The notes beneath the pieces were generated by a model that had not been told where the DNA came from, did no database searches, and saw only the letters and a list, made by a program, of their open reading frames with translations. The position numbers and the translations under genes were made by a program. 64,000 nt of DNA. Origin: CAVZTA01 sp963778025. Lineage in GTDB: Bacteria; Chloroflexota; Limnocylindria; Limnocylindrales; CSP1-4. The stretch is from contig CAVZTA010000017.1 of the NCBI GenBank assembly GCA_963778025.1, forward strand, positions 43,147-107,146, written 5' to 3'. Within the stretch, counting starts at the first letter, position 1. The number at the start of each line of letters is the position of its first letter. Of the stretch, positions 25,873 through 36,366 are shown one piece after another.

Positions 25873-27007
25873 CGAGAGCCGCCGTCGTGGCGGGGAGCGC
25901 GCGCCGACTCGGCGTCGGGAGCGCCTTCGTCGACGGGGAGCTCGTCGCTGGCGATGTCGAGGTCCGTGATGGGCTCGTGAGCGCGGTCGGCCTCACGCCG
26001 AGCGGCTCGGGCATCGCGATCGCGGGCCTGGTGGACATCCAGGTCAACGGCTACGGCGGCGTCGACGTCGGCTCGACCGACGCTGAAGGCGTCCACCGTG
26101 CCGGGCGCGCCCTGGCGTCCGACGGGGTGCTCGCCTGGTGCCCGACCGTCATCACGGGCACGGACGACGCGATGATCGACGGGATGGTCGTCGTGGCGCG
26201 CGGCGGCCGCCTCGCGACCGGACGACGCGGCGCGGATCCTGGGCGCCCACGTGGAGGGCCCGTTCCTGTCGCCGGTCCGGGCCGGCGTCCATCCGCGCGA
26301 GCACCTGCGCGCTCCCGATCAGGCGTCTGGTCGATCGGCTGCTCGCGGCGGGGCCACTCGCGATCCTGTCGCTCGCGCCGGAGCTGCCAGGGGCGCTGAC
26401 GCTCATCGCGGAGATGGCGGCGCGCGGCGTGGTCGTCTCGGCCGCTCACACCGACGCGACCGCGGAGCAGGCGCGCGCAGGGTTCGACGCGGGCATCCGA
26501 GCGACGACCCACACGTGGAACGGGATGCGCCCGCTCGGCCATCGGGATCCGGGCATCGTCGGGGCGGCGCTCGTCCGACCAGGGATCTCGATCGGACTCG
26601 TCGGGGACGGCGTCCACGTCTCCCCGGAGGTCATGGCGCTCACCTGGCGCGCGGCCGGGGATCGCATCTGCCTCACGACCGACGCCGTCGCGGCCGCGGG
26701 AGCCCCTGACGGGACGTACTCGATCGGGGAGGTCGTCATCGAACGACGCGACGGCCGCGTCCTCGATCTCGACGGCCGAGTCGGTGGCGGCACCACCACG
26801 CTGCTCGAGGCGGTCCGGATCGCCGTCGCGTCCGGTGTCCCGGTGCCGGTCGCGCTGGCGGCCGTCACGACGAACCCCGCGACCATGCTCGGTCGGACCG
26901 ACGTGGGGAGGCTTCACCCGGGCGCGCGTGCCGACCTCGTCATCCTCGACCACGACCTTGCCCTCCGGGCTGTCCTGATGGGCGGCCGGGAGATCGTCCT
27001 TGCTTGA
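25869..27007 (+). CDS. nagA: N-acetylglucosamine-6-phosphate deacetylase (two frameshifts), copy 1
   Basis: Amidohydrolase of about 379 residues that removes acetate from GlcNAc-6-phosphate. GLVDIQVNGYGGVDV is the first metal motif (divergent: Gln-Val replaces the usual His-X-His), GAHVEGPFLSP holds the metal Glu, SAAHTDATAEQ and THTWNGMRPLGHRDPG the metal histidines and substrate loop, and CLTTDAVAAAG the catalytic Asp. Breaks near 26210 and 26310. GTG 25869 overlaps the dehydrogenase stop. Loss of HxH in the first motif also occurs in NagA members that bind one metal. A second nagA lies at 59207. No glucosamine-6-phosphate deaminase is nearby. Confidence 0.86.
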
Positions 27008-27020
27008 CAGGTCGGACGAA

Positions 27021-27040
27021 GAGTGGTCCTTCGACCACTC
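27021..27040 (+). terminator. Hairpin terminator after nagA copy 1
   Basis: GAGTGGTC (27021-27028) and GACCACTC (27033-27040) form a perfect 8-bp stem with a CTTC loop, 14 bases after the nagA stop. A second, weaker palindromic stretch lies at 27063-27087. Confidence 0.55.
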
Positions 27041-27114
27041 GGTGGTGGTGCGACCGACCTTCGCCTGACCGATCGCCGCGATCAGGCAACCCTAGGACGA
27101 AAGGCATCCCACCC

Positions 27115-27144
27115 TTGTGGCGCCGCAGAGCCGACGACTATCAT
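27115..27144 (+). promoter_or_regulatory. Putative promoter of the giant VWA gene
   Basis: TTGTGG at 27115-27120, an 18-base spacer, and TATCAT at 27139-27144, 44 bases before ATG 27188. This is the best sigma-70-like pair in the gap after nagA. Confidence 0.4.
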
Positions 27145-27187
27145 CGCGGCGCTCGGGGGTCCGGATGTCGTCAGGGGTGGGTGATCG

Positions 27188-30100
27188 ATGGCGTTGCCGA
27201 GAGGGTGGCGTCGGCTCATCGGGATCGCTCTCGTCGTCTTCCTCGTTACGGCTGTCTCGGGGATGCCCGCATTCGCGCAGGATCCCGCCGCTGACCCGTT
27301 CACGGATTGCCAGACCGAGGCCGAGCCCAACGAGACCGCCGAAGAGGCGCCGCTGACCTCGGGGGACATCTGCTTCGAGGGCACGCTCGTCGAGAAGGCC
27401 GACCAGGACCTCTGGTTCTGGGATGTCCGGCCCGAGGATGGCCTCGCGACCTGGACCTTCACGGTCGACGGCGTCCCGAACGCGACGACGAGCGTCCATG
27501 TCATCCGCCTCACCTCCGACGACGGCGTCTTCCCGGTCGCGACGGCCGGCGACGCGACCCGCGCGGACTCCGACGTCAAGACCGGGCAGCCGGGCGTCCT
27601 GGCCGACGTCCAGCTCCCGCCCGACCGCTACCTCCTGGGCGTCTCGCGCGCCGATGCGGTCGGCGGGGTCACGTTGACGGACGACCTCACGTACCGCTTC
27701 GCGATCGAGCGACACGTCGACCTCCCGGAGTCGGCGGACGTCGAGCCGAACGACGACGCCGCAAGCGCCAGTCCGATCGCGGGGCTGTTCGACGTCAGCG
27801 GGGACGTGGGCGACGGCCGCGACGTCCTCCGCTGGACGCTGGACGAGGCCGCCGCGGCGCGCACCTACCGGCTCGAGGCGCGCACGACCCTGAACGCGCC
27901 GCTCGACCCTCGAGCTCAAGTCGGCGGACGGCCAGCCGATGTCGCCCGCCCAGCGTGTCCGCAGCGAGCGGAACGAGTTCGTGATGCACGACATCCGCGT
28001 CCCGCCCGGCGACTACCTCATCGAGGTGACCGCACCGGCCTCGACCGCGCAGCCGTACGTCGTCCGGTCGGTCGAGGTCACCGACCCGATCGCCGACGCC
28101 GAGCCCAACGACGGCCGCGACCGCGCGATCGCGATCGACCCGTCGTCGCTGACGACCCTCGGGCGGCTCGCAGCCGCGAACGACCGAGACGACTGGAGCT
28201 TCACGGTCGACCCCGCGATGGCGCAGCGCCAGGTCGGCATCGAGCTCACGACTGCCGGCACGGGCGCCCTCAACGTCTGCCTGTTCGGGCCGGCGGGGCC
28301 GCCGATCAAGTGCCGTGACGGCAACGGCGGCCTCGCGCTGTCGAATCTCGTCCTGCCCGAAGGCGCGTACGTCCTCGAGGTCGCCGGAGCCGTCGACCTC
28401 GAGTCCGGCTATCACCTCGCGATCCTGGATGGGGGCCTGCCGGCCGAGGACCGGGAGGTCGAGCCGAACGACCGGGCCGACACCCCGACGGTCTGGGATC
28501 CGGGGCTGGTGATGCACGGGACGCTCGAGACCGCGGACGACGATCTCTATCGCGTGACGGTGGATGGACCCGCGGAGCTCTGGTCGGTCGACGCGACCGG
28601 CGCCGGGCTCGAGTCGATCCAATGGATCGGCGTGGACGGAGGTGCCCTGGGAGTCGCTCGCGCGGCGGCCGACGGCTCGAGCGCGAGCCTCAAGGACCTG
28701 TATCTGCTGCCCGGCGATCATCTCGTCCGGGTCCGCGGACGGAACGGCGGACTACGACCTCACGCTCACCTCCCAGGGCGGTCCGGACCTCGATGCGGAG
28801 CGCGAGCCGAACGACGACGTCACGCGCGCCGAGGCGCTCCTCGTCGGAGGCCACAAGACCGGCCGGGTCGCGAACGCGGCGGACATCGACATCTACCGCT
28901 TCTCGCTCACGGCGCGAGAGCATGTGCTCCTCGGAGTGGACGTGCCGGACGATGGCGCGGTCGGGATGGAGCTGTGGGAGCGTGAGACGCTCATCGGCAG
29001 GCTCGACGACCCGGAGCTCGGACACGATCTGCGGTACGACGCGCGTCCTGGAGCCGGGCGACTACCAGGTCTGGCTGCGGCCGATCACCGCGAGCGAGGG
29101 CGACTACCGGCTGGACGTCGAACGCGCCGACCCCTTCACGACCGACGCCGACCTCGAGCCGAACGACACGGTCGCTGGCGGCCCGCCCCATGCCCGCGAG
29201 CCTCGCGGTCGATGGGACCGGGCGCGCTCCCCGCGGTGAGGACGACTGGTTCGCGCTGCCGCCACTGGTCGCCGACGGGACCGTCTCGGTCGAAGCGGAG
29301 GGCGACGTGACGCTCCTCGGCCTTTCCGACGGGCAGACCGAGCTCCGCTTCACGCCGGACCCGGTCACCGGCCTGCCGACGTCCCCACCACTCGCGATGG
29401 CATCGCCGTGGTTCCTCCGCGTCACGGCCACGGGGCCCTACCGCGTCAGCCTGTCCGGTGACCCGCTCCCGCCCGCCGTCGCGTCCACCGACCTGCCCGT
29501 CGACGTCACGCTGACGCCCGAGGTCGGCGACGTCGCCGGCTTCTGGACCGAGGCCCAGCGCGTGCCGGCCACCCTGGAGGTGGCCAGCGGCGCGGCCGTC
29601 GACCTGGCACTCACCCTCGACGCTGTCGCCAGCGACGCCGACTGGACCGTCGAGCTTCCGTCCGAGCCGGCGACGGTGCCGGCGGGCGGGACCGTCGCGG
29701 TGCCCGTCACGATCGTCGTCCCACCCGATGCCGCGACCGACATCCCTGTCACGGTCACGGTCCGTGCTCGTGATGACACCGGCGCGCAGGCGACGGCCGC
29801 GACGGATGTCACGCCTCGCCTCGGCGCCGACCCGGTCGGGCCGACCACGACCTGGCCGCTTCCGGACGCGCTGCTCGGAGGGCTCGACGTCGCCTCGACC
29901 GCCCTCGGGGGAGCGCTCGTCACGCCGGTCGATCCGGTCGGCGAGGCATCTGCTGCACGACGGCCTCGCGCTCTCGGGGACCGGGTTCGTCGGCATCTTC
30001 CGCGGTGCGCCGTTCACGTTGACGGTCGACCTCGCCGGGGAAGCGCCCGTTCCGGTCGCAGGGTTCATCCTCGACCCGCTCGGAGGCGATGGCGCCCTCT

Positions 30101-32582
30101 CGACCAAGCCACGCCACGTCGAGCTCCAGCTGTCGTCGGACGGGACGACGTTCGAGACGGTCGCCGATCTCGAGCTCAGCGCGAGGCCGGTGGAGCAGAC
30201 CGTCGTCCTCGACACCCCTGTCGATGCCGCCTATCGCCCGCCTTCTCCTTCACTCGAGCTACAGCGGCACTACGGGTGCCGTCTCCATGGGCGAGTGGAA
30301 GGTCGTCGCGACCCCAGGCTTCACCCCGGACCCCGCCCGCCTGGACATCGCCGATCCGGCCCTCGGAGGCCATGTCGCCTGGATGACCCCGCAGCCGGAT
30401 TCGATCATCAACGTACAGGGGATGCTCACCGAGGACCCGACACCGTGGCGCCCGATCATCGGCCTGCGCCGCCCGATCCAGTGGGTCGTCGGCTTCAAGG
30501 ACGACCGAGCCGCGCGCATCGAGGAGCTGCAGTGGGTCGACCCGCCCGCGTCGGAGCCCGCATCCGCTCCGCCACCGCGGACGTCGAGGTCAGCGTCGCA
30601 TCGGCGTTGGGACCGTGGACCCCGCTCGGGACATGGGACCTCCTCCGCGCCGACGACGGGACGGTCCCGCCGTTCACGCTCCCCGCGCCGACCTGGGCGC
30701 GGTTCGTCCGCCTGACGATGGCCGGTCCCCAGCAGACGGCCTCCCGGTGGGAGCTGCCATCGACCGTGCGGGTCCTCGAGTCGCCGACGGACGACACGTA
30801 TCGATCCGTCGTCGCGCAATGGGGACGCTCGGATCCGGACGCGGATCCACGAGGTCCTCGTCCCACCGGAGATCGTGCGTCCCGACCCGACAGCTCCGGA
30901 TGCCGGCGACGTGCCCGAGGAGGCGATGCCGCTCGCTTCCGGGGTCGCCGCGGACGGTCGCGTGACCCGCAACAAGGACGTCGACTGGTACGAGGTCGAG
31001 GTGCCCGACGGCATGGACGTCCTCGAGTTCCCGATCACGCAGACCCCGGGCGCGGGAGTCGCGTTGACGCTCCAGGACGCCGCTGGTCAGCCGGTGCGGA
31101 TACTGGGGCGTGCCGAGCGACGACCCGGCAAAGATGGTGTGGACCGCGCGCGTCAGTCCCGGCCGCTATCGCGTCGGCGTCGAGCAGCCCGTGCTCTCGG
31201 CGGCCTTCACGTTCGATACGAGCGGCAGCATGTCCGAGTTCGTCCCGCAGGTCCGCGAGGCGTTGCGGGCCTTCGTCCGTGGCGTCGTCGCGGGCGACGA
31301 GGTCGTGAAGCTCTATCCGTTCGGCGTGCCCGCCCTCACGGCCACGTGGGCGGACGATCCGTTCCTCCTGGAGCAGACCGTCGCGACCGGCATCACGGTC
31401 GGCGAATCGAGCGAGGCCGAGGCGACGATGATCCCGGCCGTCAAGTCGCTCATCGCCCGGAAGGGCACGCGCGCGCTCCTTGTGCTCACCGACGCCGAGA
31501 CCGGTTCGTACGACCAGAACACCGAGCTCTGGGACTGGCTCGACGATGCGCGACCGGCGATCTTCACGGTCCATCTCGGCGGGTCCGGGAACCCGGACCT
31601 CACGACCTCGCTGATGCAGGACTGGGCGAAGAGCGGCAGCGGCCACTACCAGTACGCAGCGACCCAGTCGGACATCGACACGGCGTTCGCCCGGATGACG
31701 ACCTGGCTGCGCCGGCCGGCCGACTACCGGCTCGCGTGGCAGGCGACGAACGCGGCCCTGCCACCCTCGAAGATCGTCGTCCACATGCCACTCGGGCCGA
31801 ACGGAGCGCCGCTGAACCCGCCGCTCAGCAAGGGAGTCGGGGTCGCGCTCGCGATCGACACGTCGAAGAGCATGAACGAGCCGCTCGGCAACACGGACCG
31901 CATGACCGTGGCGAAGGACGTCCTCTCGCGACTCGTGTCCACGACGATCCCCGAGGGCGTCCCGGTGTCCCTGCGGACCTTCCGCCCGAAGGCCAAGGCC
32001 TGCGATTCGACCCAGATCGAGCCGCTGCGGCCGCTCGTGCGCACGAAGATGCTGGACGCCATCCGGAAGCTGCGTGGCGTGACCCAGGGGACGCCGCTCG
32101 CGGCGATGATCGCGGCGCTCCCCGAGGACCTCGCGGGGGTCCCGGGGCCGAAGGTCGTCATCGTCGTGACCGACGGCCGGGAGACATGCAAGGGCGACCC
32201 GGGCGAGGAGGTCCAGAAGCTCATCGACTCGGGCCTCGAGGCGTCAGTCAGCATCGTCGGGCTCGCACTCGATCGTGCTGACCTGAAGCGCGACATGCAG
32301 GCGTGGGCCGAGGCGGGTGGCGGGACGTTCTACGACGCCCAGGATCCCGAGACGCTCGAGACCGCGATCGCGGCGGTCCTGCAGGCGCCGTACCGCGTCT
32401 ATGACGAGGCGGGGACGGTCGTGGCGACCGGCATCGTCGGTGGTGCGCCGGTCCAGGTCCCGACCGGCGTCTTCCGCGTCGAGGTCCTGTCCGAGCCGCC
32501 CGTGGTCTGGGATGGGATCGACCTCATCCCTGGTGAGCAGGCCGAGCTGACCCTCGGCGAGGACGACAGCGAGACACCGTGA
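27188..32582 (+). CDS. Giant secreted protein with PPC repeats and two VWA domains (many frameshifts)
   Basis: About 1,797 residues if frames are joined. A Sec signal peptide (hydrophobic run ending GMPAFAQDP) leads into six domains marked by EAEPNE, DVEPND, DAEPND, EVEPND, EREPND and DLEPND, about 100-110 residues apart: pre-peptidase C-terminal (PPC) beta-sandwich repeats. Then comes a NEW3/Ig-like segment (TVPAGGTVAVPVTIVVPP), discoidin-like stretches (30000-30850), another PPC-like unit, and two von Willebrand A domains with MIDAS motifs DTSGS (about 31217) and DTSKS (about 31860), each with its own TDAE/TDGRE loop. Frame breaks near 27910, 28740, 29045, 29185, 29945, 30240, 30555, 30840 and 31105; the VWA part is one uninterrupted frame. 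Likely a cell-surface or extracellular adhesive scaffold binding metal and protein ligands (inference). Confidence 0.8.
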
Positions 32583-32630
32583 GGCACGCACGGACGTGAC
32601 GCGAACGAAGCGCAAGGCGGAGGTGACACC

Positions 32631-34843
32631 GTGATCGCAACGCTGGGTCGACTGCCCCGACGGCCGTGGCAGACGGTGGCCGTCGCCGCCCTCGTGGTCG
32701 GGGTGCTGTGGCAGCCCGGCATCGCCTCCGCCCAGGATCCGTCGACGACGGAGCTCGCATCGCTCGCCGACTACGCCCTCCCATCGGACGTCGACCCCGG
32801 GACCGACGCCGTGTCCGACGTGCCGATGGCGCCGGCAGAGACATTCGACCCGCTCGCGCGACTCGACCAGCTGACGACGCGTCCTCGATGCGATCCCCGC
32901 GGAGCGCTGGGACATCGCCGCGCTCGCCGCGACGTTCGAGGGCGACCCGGAACGCGCGTTCGACTTCGTTCGCGACCGCATCGGGTTCGACCCGTATCGC
33001 GGCGTCCTGCGGGGCGCGGAGGGGACGCTCGCCGCTCAGGCCGGCAGCGCAGCCGACCGGGCCGAGCTGCTCGGTGCGTTGCTGCGCGCCATGGGCCTCA
33101 CGACGCGATTCGCGTTCGCCGGACCTCGATGCCGCGACGGCCGACCGCCTCGTCGAACGAAGCCTCCAGACGCCCGAGTCGCCACTCGAAGGACCGACGG
33201 CGTTCGACTCGATCGACGCATCGCTCGCCCAGACGATCGTCCCCCGCGCCCGTCGCGATTTCGCGCTGTTGTCGGACGCTCTCGGCGACTCGATCGCCGC
33301 GATCCCCGGCGATCCCGAGACCGCGGACACGGAGAAGTCGCTACGCCATACGTGGGTCCAGCTGGAGCGGGACGGCCAATGGGTCGACCTCGATCCTTCC
33401 CTCGGGGATGCAGTGTTCGGCACGCCGCTCGTCACGGCGTCGGCGACGGCCGACGAGATCCCGCCGGAGGAACGCGCGACGGTGACGATCCGAGTCCACG
33501 CTGAGAACCTCGTGGATGGCGCGATCGTCGAGCAGGTCGTCCTCGACCAGACCCTTGACGCGGCCTCGGCCGCGCGATCACAGGTGCTCATCGCCTTCCA
33601 GCCTGCTGGAGGGTGGCGGCGGTGGTGGCCTGCTCGGCGGAGGGATCTCCTGGGTGGCGGCGGGACCACCGTCCGCATACGAGCCTCTCCTCCTCGTCGA
33701 TGGGATCGCGACCGTGGGCGCTCCGATCCCCGTCCTGCCGAGCGGGGACGCTCTCGGGGGAGGTGGCGATGTGCGCCTCACCCGGCTGGCGCTCGAGCTC
33801 GCCTCGGTCGCCCCGGGTCGCTCGTCATCGGTGAGCGAGCGCATCCTCCTCGATCGCGTGCCCCCGGCGACGCGAGCAGCCGGCGCGTGGTCCGCTGACG
33901 ACCTTGGGCCGATGCCGGTCATCGAAGACCTGCCATCGGTCATGACCGGAGTCCACCACGTCATGGTGTCGAACGGGAGCTCGAACGCCCATGACGCGCT
34001 CGAGTCGTCGGTCGCAGGGCTCATCGTGGCCGAGGACACCCTCGCCGGCAACGCGCTCCCTGCGGACGTCGGCCCTGGGCACGTTGCTGCTGCCCCTCAC
34101 CTCGACGGACGGTCAGCTGGTCCTCGCGTCGGAGCATGCCATCGTCGCTGGCCTCGACAGCTCGGTCGAAGGGCGGACCTTCATCGGGCGCCCTCGCGTC
34201 TTCCTCGTCTCGCTGACGCCCGACCCGATCGACCCGACGGCGTTGGACCTCACGACCGACCTGGCGATCGACGAGGTCGAGGTCGTCGGCCCGACGGACG
34301 AGGCCTCGGCCGCGGCGCAACGACTGTGGTACGGCGCCGCGCAGACGGCCCTCGAGACCGAGTTCATCCTGCGAGCCGCCGAGGCCTTCGATCCAGGCGC
34401 TCGGCAGCTCCTTGGCGTCAGCTTCGCGATGGGCCTGCCGCTGACCGTCGTGTCGGACGTGGACGGAGGCGACCGGTGCCGCTCCGGCGATGCTGGAGGC
34501 CGTCGAGTCGGGCGCCGTGGCCGTCGTGCCCGGCGACGTCGCCTCGGCACGGACGTGGTGGACGATCTCGAAGGCGGACGGCCTGACCCGCTCGATCCTC
34601 GACCCCGGGATCCGTGCCGGCGGGGTCGTCGGTCCGGCGGTCTTCTACGCACCACGGACATCTCCTGCCGCCGACAACTGGATCCGCTGGAACGAGAAGA
34701 CCCTCGTGCGGCGTCGCTGTGGGGGTGGGCAGGAGTCACAGGCCGTCACGAATTGCGCCTCGCTGAACGCCATGGCCACGACCGAGCAGATGATCGAGCA
34801 GTACATCATCCTCATGCGGCGCGTGGCCCAGTTCCTGGTTTGA
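32631..34843 (+). CDS. Secreted transglutaminase-like protein lacking the usual Cys (frameshifted)
   Basis: About 737 residues. A signal peptide (hydrophobic run ending QPGIASAQDP) is followed near residue 90-170 by a transglutaminase-like core: AFDFVRDRIGFDPYRG, AGSAADRAELLGALLRAMG, then HTWVQLERDGQWVDLDPSLG. His and Asp of the triad are there, but the expected nucleophile position reads Ala-Ala in AGSAADRA, so it may bind rather than crosslink. Large beta-rich C-terminal parts (33600-34840) are unrecognised. Breaks near 32880, 33125, 33605, 34070 and 34470. GTG 32631 has GGAGG upstream and lies 48 bases after the VWA gene, so the two form an operon and may work together at the cell surface. 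Confidence 0.68.
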
Positions 34844-35366
34844 TGACCCCGGACCGGCGCCCCGTTCGCCTGGAAGACGGTCTCGATGCCCACGCCTCGA
34901 GCGTCGGCGGGCCAGCTGAAGGTGCGCTCGACCCCGTCCACGCGGATGGTCGCCTCGTCGGGCTCGAAGTTTCCTGCGATGACGTTGGACCTCTTGGCCT
35001 GAAGCGGCCTGCTGACGACGATCGTCAGCCCGGGTAGCACAAGGCGTACCGACGGTCGAAGGGGGAAGCCATCGCGGGTCGGCGATCGAGGTGGCCGAGC
35101 GTGGCGCGGGGCCGCTCGTCCGCCAGCTGCTACCGGGATGAGCGCACGTCGCGAGGTCGGCCAAAGGCACGACGCTGAGCGCTACCCCGGCTGTCACCTG
35201 TCGCGCCGCGCGCCAGATCGGGCCGGTTGCGCCGTAACGACCGGCGCCGGTCGCGGTCATCACGTCCGGCGTCGGCTTCGCTCCGCGATGCCGGCCGTCT
35301 TGCGGCCGCACGCGGAGGCCGCCGCGGTGCGCAACCGGCGCCGGAGCTGGCGGCTACATTGCGCGG
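34844..35366. other. Gap with a possible short minus-strand reading frame
   Basis: 523 bases with no convincing gene. On the minus strand, about 35040 down to 34850 reads VSRPLQAKRSNVIAGNFEP and DEATIRVDGVERTFSWPAD, whose composition is more protein-like than the surrounding shadows. It has no recognised domain, no clear start and runs into the end of the transglutaminase-like gene. It may be a remnant or a frame-broken small gene. The promoter of the nucleoside hydrolase is at the right end. Confidence 0.3.
35355..35360 (+). promoter_or_regulatory. Putative -10 box of a leaderless nucleoside hydrolase mRNA
   Basis: TACATT ends 6 bases before GTG 35367, with no Shine-Dalgarno in between. The same TACNNT-N6-GTG layout is seen before the gene at 52232 (minus). 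Confidence 0.4.
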
Positions 35367-36338
35367 GTGGAGGTTCACCCCGTCGCGAGCACGGCACGTC
35401 TCGTCGTGCCACGTCCGATCATCCTCGACTGCGATCCCGGCCACGACGACGCGCTCGCGATCCTGCTCGCGCTCGCAAGGCCAGAGGTCGACCTGCTCGG
35501 GATCACGACCGTCGGCGGGAACGCGCCGCTCGCGGCGACGACCCGCAACGCACTTCGGGTCCTGGCGCTCGCGGGCCGCTCCGACATCCCGGTCGCCGCG
35601 GGCGCGGACCGGCCGCTCGTCCGACCGCTCCGGATCGCCGCCCAGGTCCACGGCGTCTCCGGGCTCGACGGCGCGGACCTGCCCGAGCCGGCCGCGGAGC
35701 CCGACCCGGCCGGAGCCGTGGCGCTCATGGCGCGACTGCTCCGCGCGTCGGAGCAGCCGGTCACGATCGTGCCGACCGGGCCGCTCACGAACGTCGCGAT
35801 CCTCCTGGCCGCCCACCCCGAGCTGAATGACCGGATCGAGCGCATCTGCCTCATGGGGGGCGCGATCGGCGAGGGCAACTGGACGGCCTCGGCCGAGTTC
35901 AACATCTGGGTCGACCCCGAAGCCGCGGCGCGGGTCTTCGACTCCGGGCTGCCGATCACGATGATCGGCATCGACGTCACCCACCAGGCGGTCGTGCCGG
36001 TCGCGAAGACCGACGAGCTCGCGGATCTCGGCAACCACACGGGACGCGTCTTCGCCGGGCTGTTCCGGTTCTTCGCGGAGTGGCACGCGAAGCGGTACGG
36101 CTGGGACGGGTCCCCGATCCATGATGCGGTCGCGGTCGGTCACGTGGCGACCGGGGACCTCGTCGAGACGCGCCCGTACCGGGTCGACATCGAGACGACG
36201 AGCGAGCTGACGCTCGGGCGCACGGTCGTCGACCGGGAAGGCCTCAGCGGTCGACCAGCGAACGCGGACGTCGGGCTGACGATCGACCGGGACCGTTTCG
36301 TCGACCTCATCTTCGACGCGGTGGCGCGGTTCCCGTGA
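35367..36338 (+). CDS. Inosine-uridine preferring nucleoside hydrolase
   Basis: 323 residues, frame intact. ILDCDPGHDDALAILLAL is the Ca-binding Asp cluster, with the His-Asp-Asp found in non-specific members. ITTVGGNAPLA, TGPLTNVAILL, ICLMGGAIGEGN, AEFNIWVDPEAA and SPIHDAVAV supply the remaining metal and ribose ligands in order. It hydrolyses the N-glycosidic bond of nucleosides to base and ribose in the cytoplasm. First gene of a region with a nucleoside-type ABC importer and pyrimidine-nucleoside phosphorylase. Upstream it has a -10 box but no Shine-Dalgarno, pointing to leaderless translation. Confidence 0.93.
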   Translation: MEVHPVASTARLVVPRPIILDCDPGHDDALAILLALARPEVDLLGITTVGGNAPLAATTRNALRVLALAGRSDIPVAAGADRPLVRPLRIAAQVHGVSGLDGADLPEPAAEPDPAGAVALMARLLRASEQPVTIVPTGPLTNVAILLAAHPELNDRIERICLMGGAIGEGNWTASAEFNIWVDPEAAARVFDSGLPITMIGIDVTHQAVVPVAKTDELADLGNHTGRVFAGLFRFFAEWHAKRYGWDGSPIHDAVAVGHVATGDLVETRPYRVDIETTSELTLGRTVVDREGLSGRPANADVGLTIDRDRFVDLIFDAVARFP

Positions 36339-36366
36339 GCGCCCAGCGAGCGACGGCGGGACGCGC

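Noticed and set aside
27061..27150. Possible c-di-GMP (GEMM) or similar riboswitch before the giant VWA gene
   Set aside because: The GAAA tetraloop stem and the ACGCAAAGCC core are absent, and the best promoter lies downstream of most of this stretch, so it would not be transcribed as leader.
27188..32582. Several separate genes instead of one giant protein
   Set aside because: No internal Shine-Dalgarno plus start pairs or signal peptides appear at the frame changes, and the EPND repeats continue in register across them.
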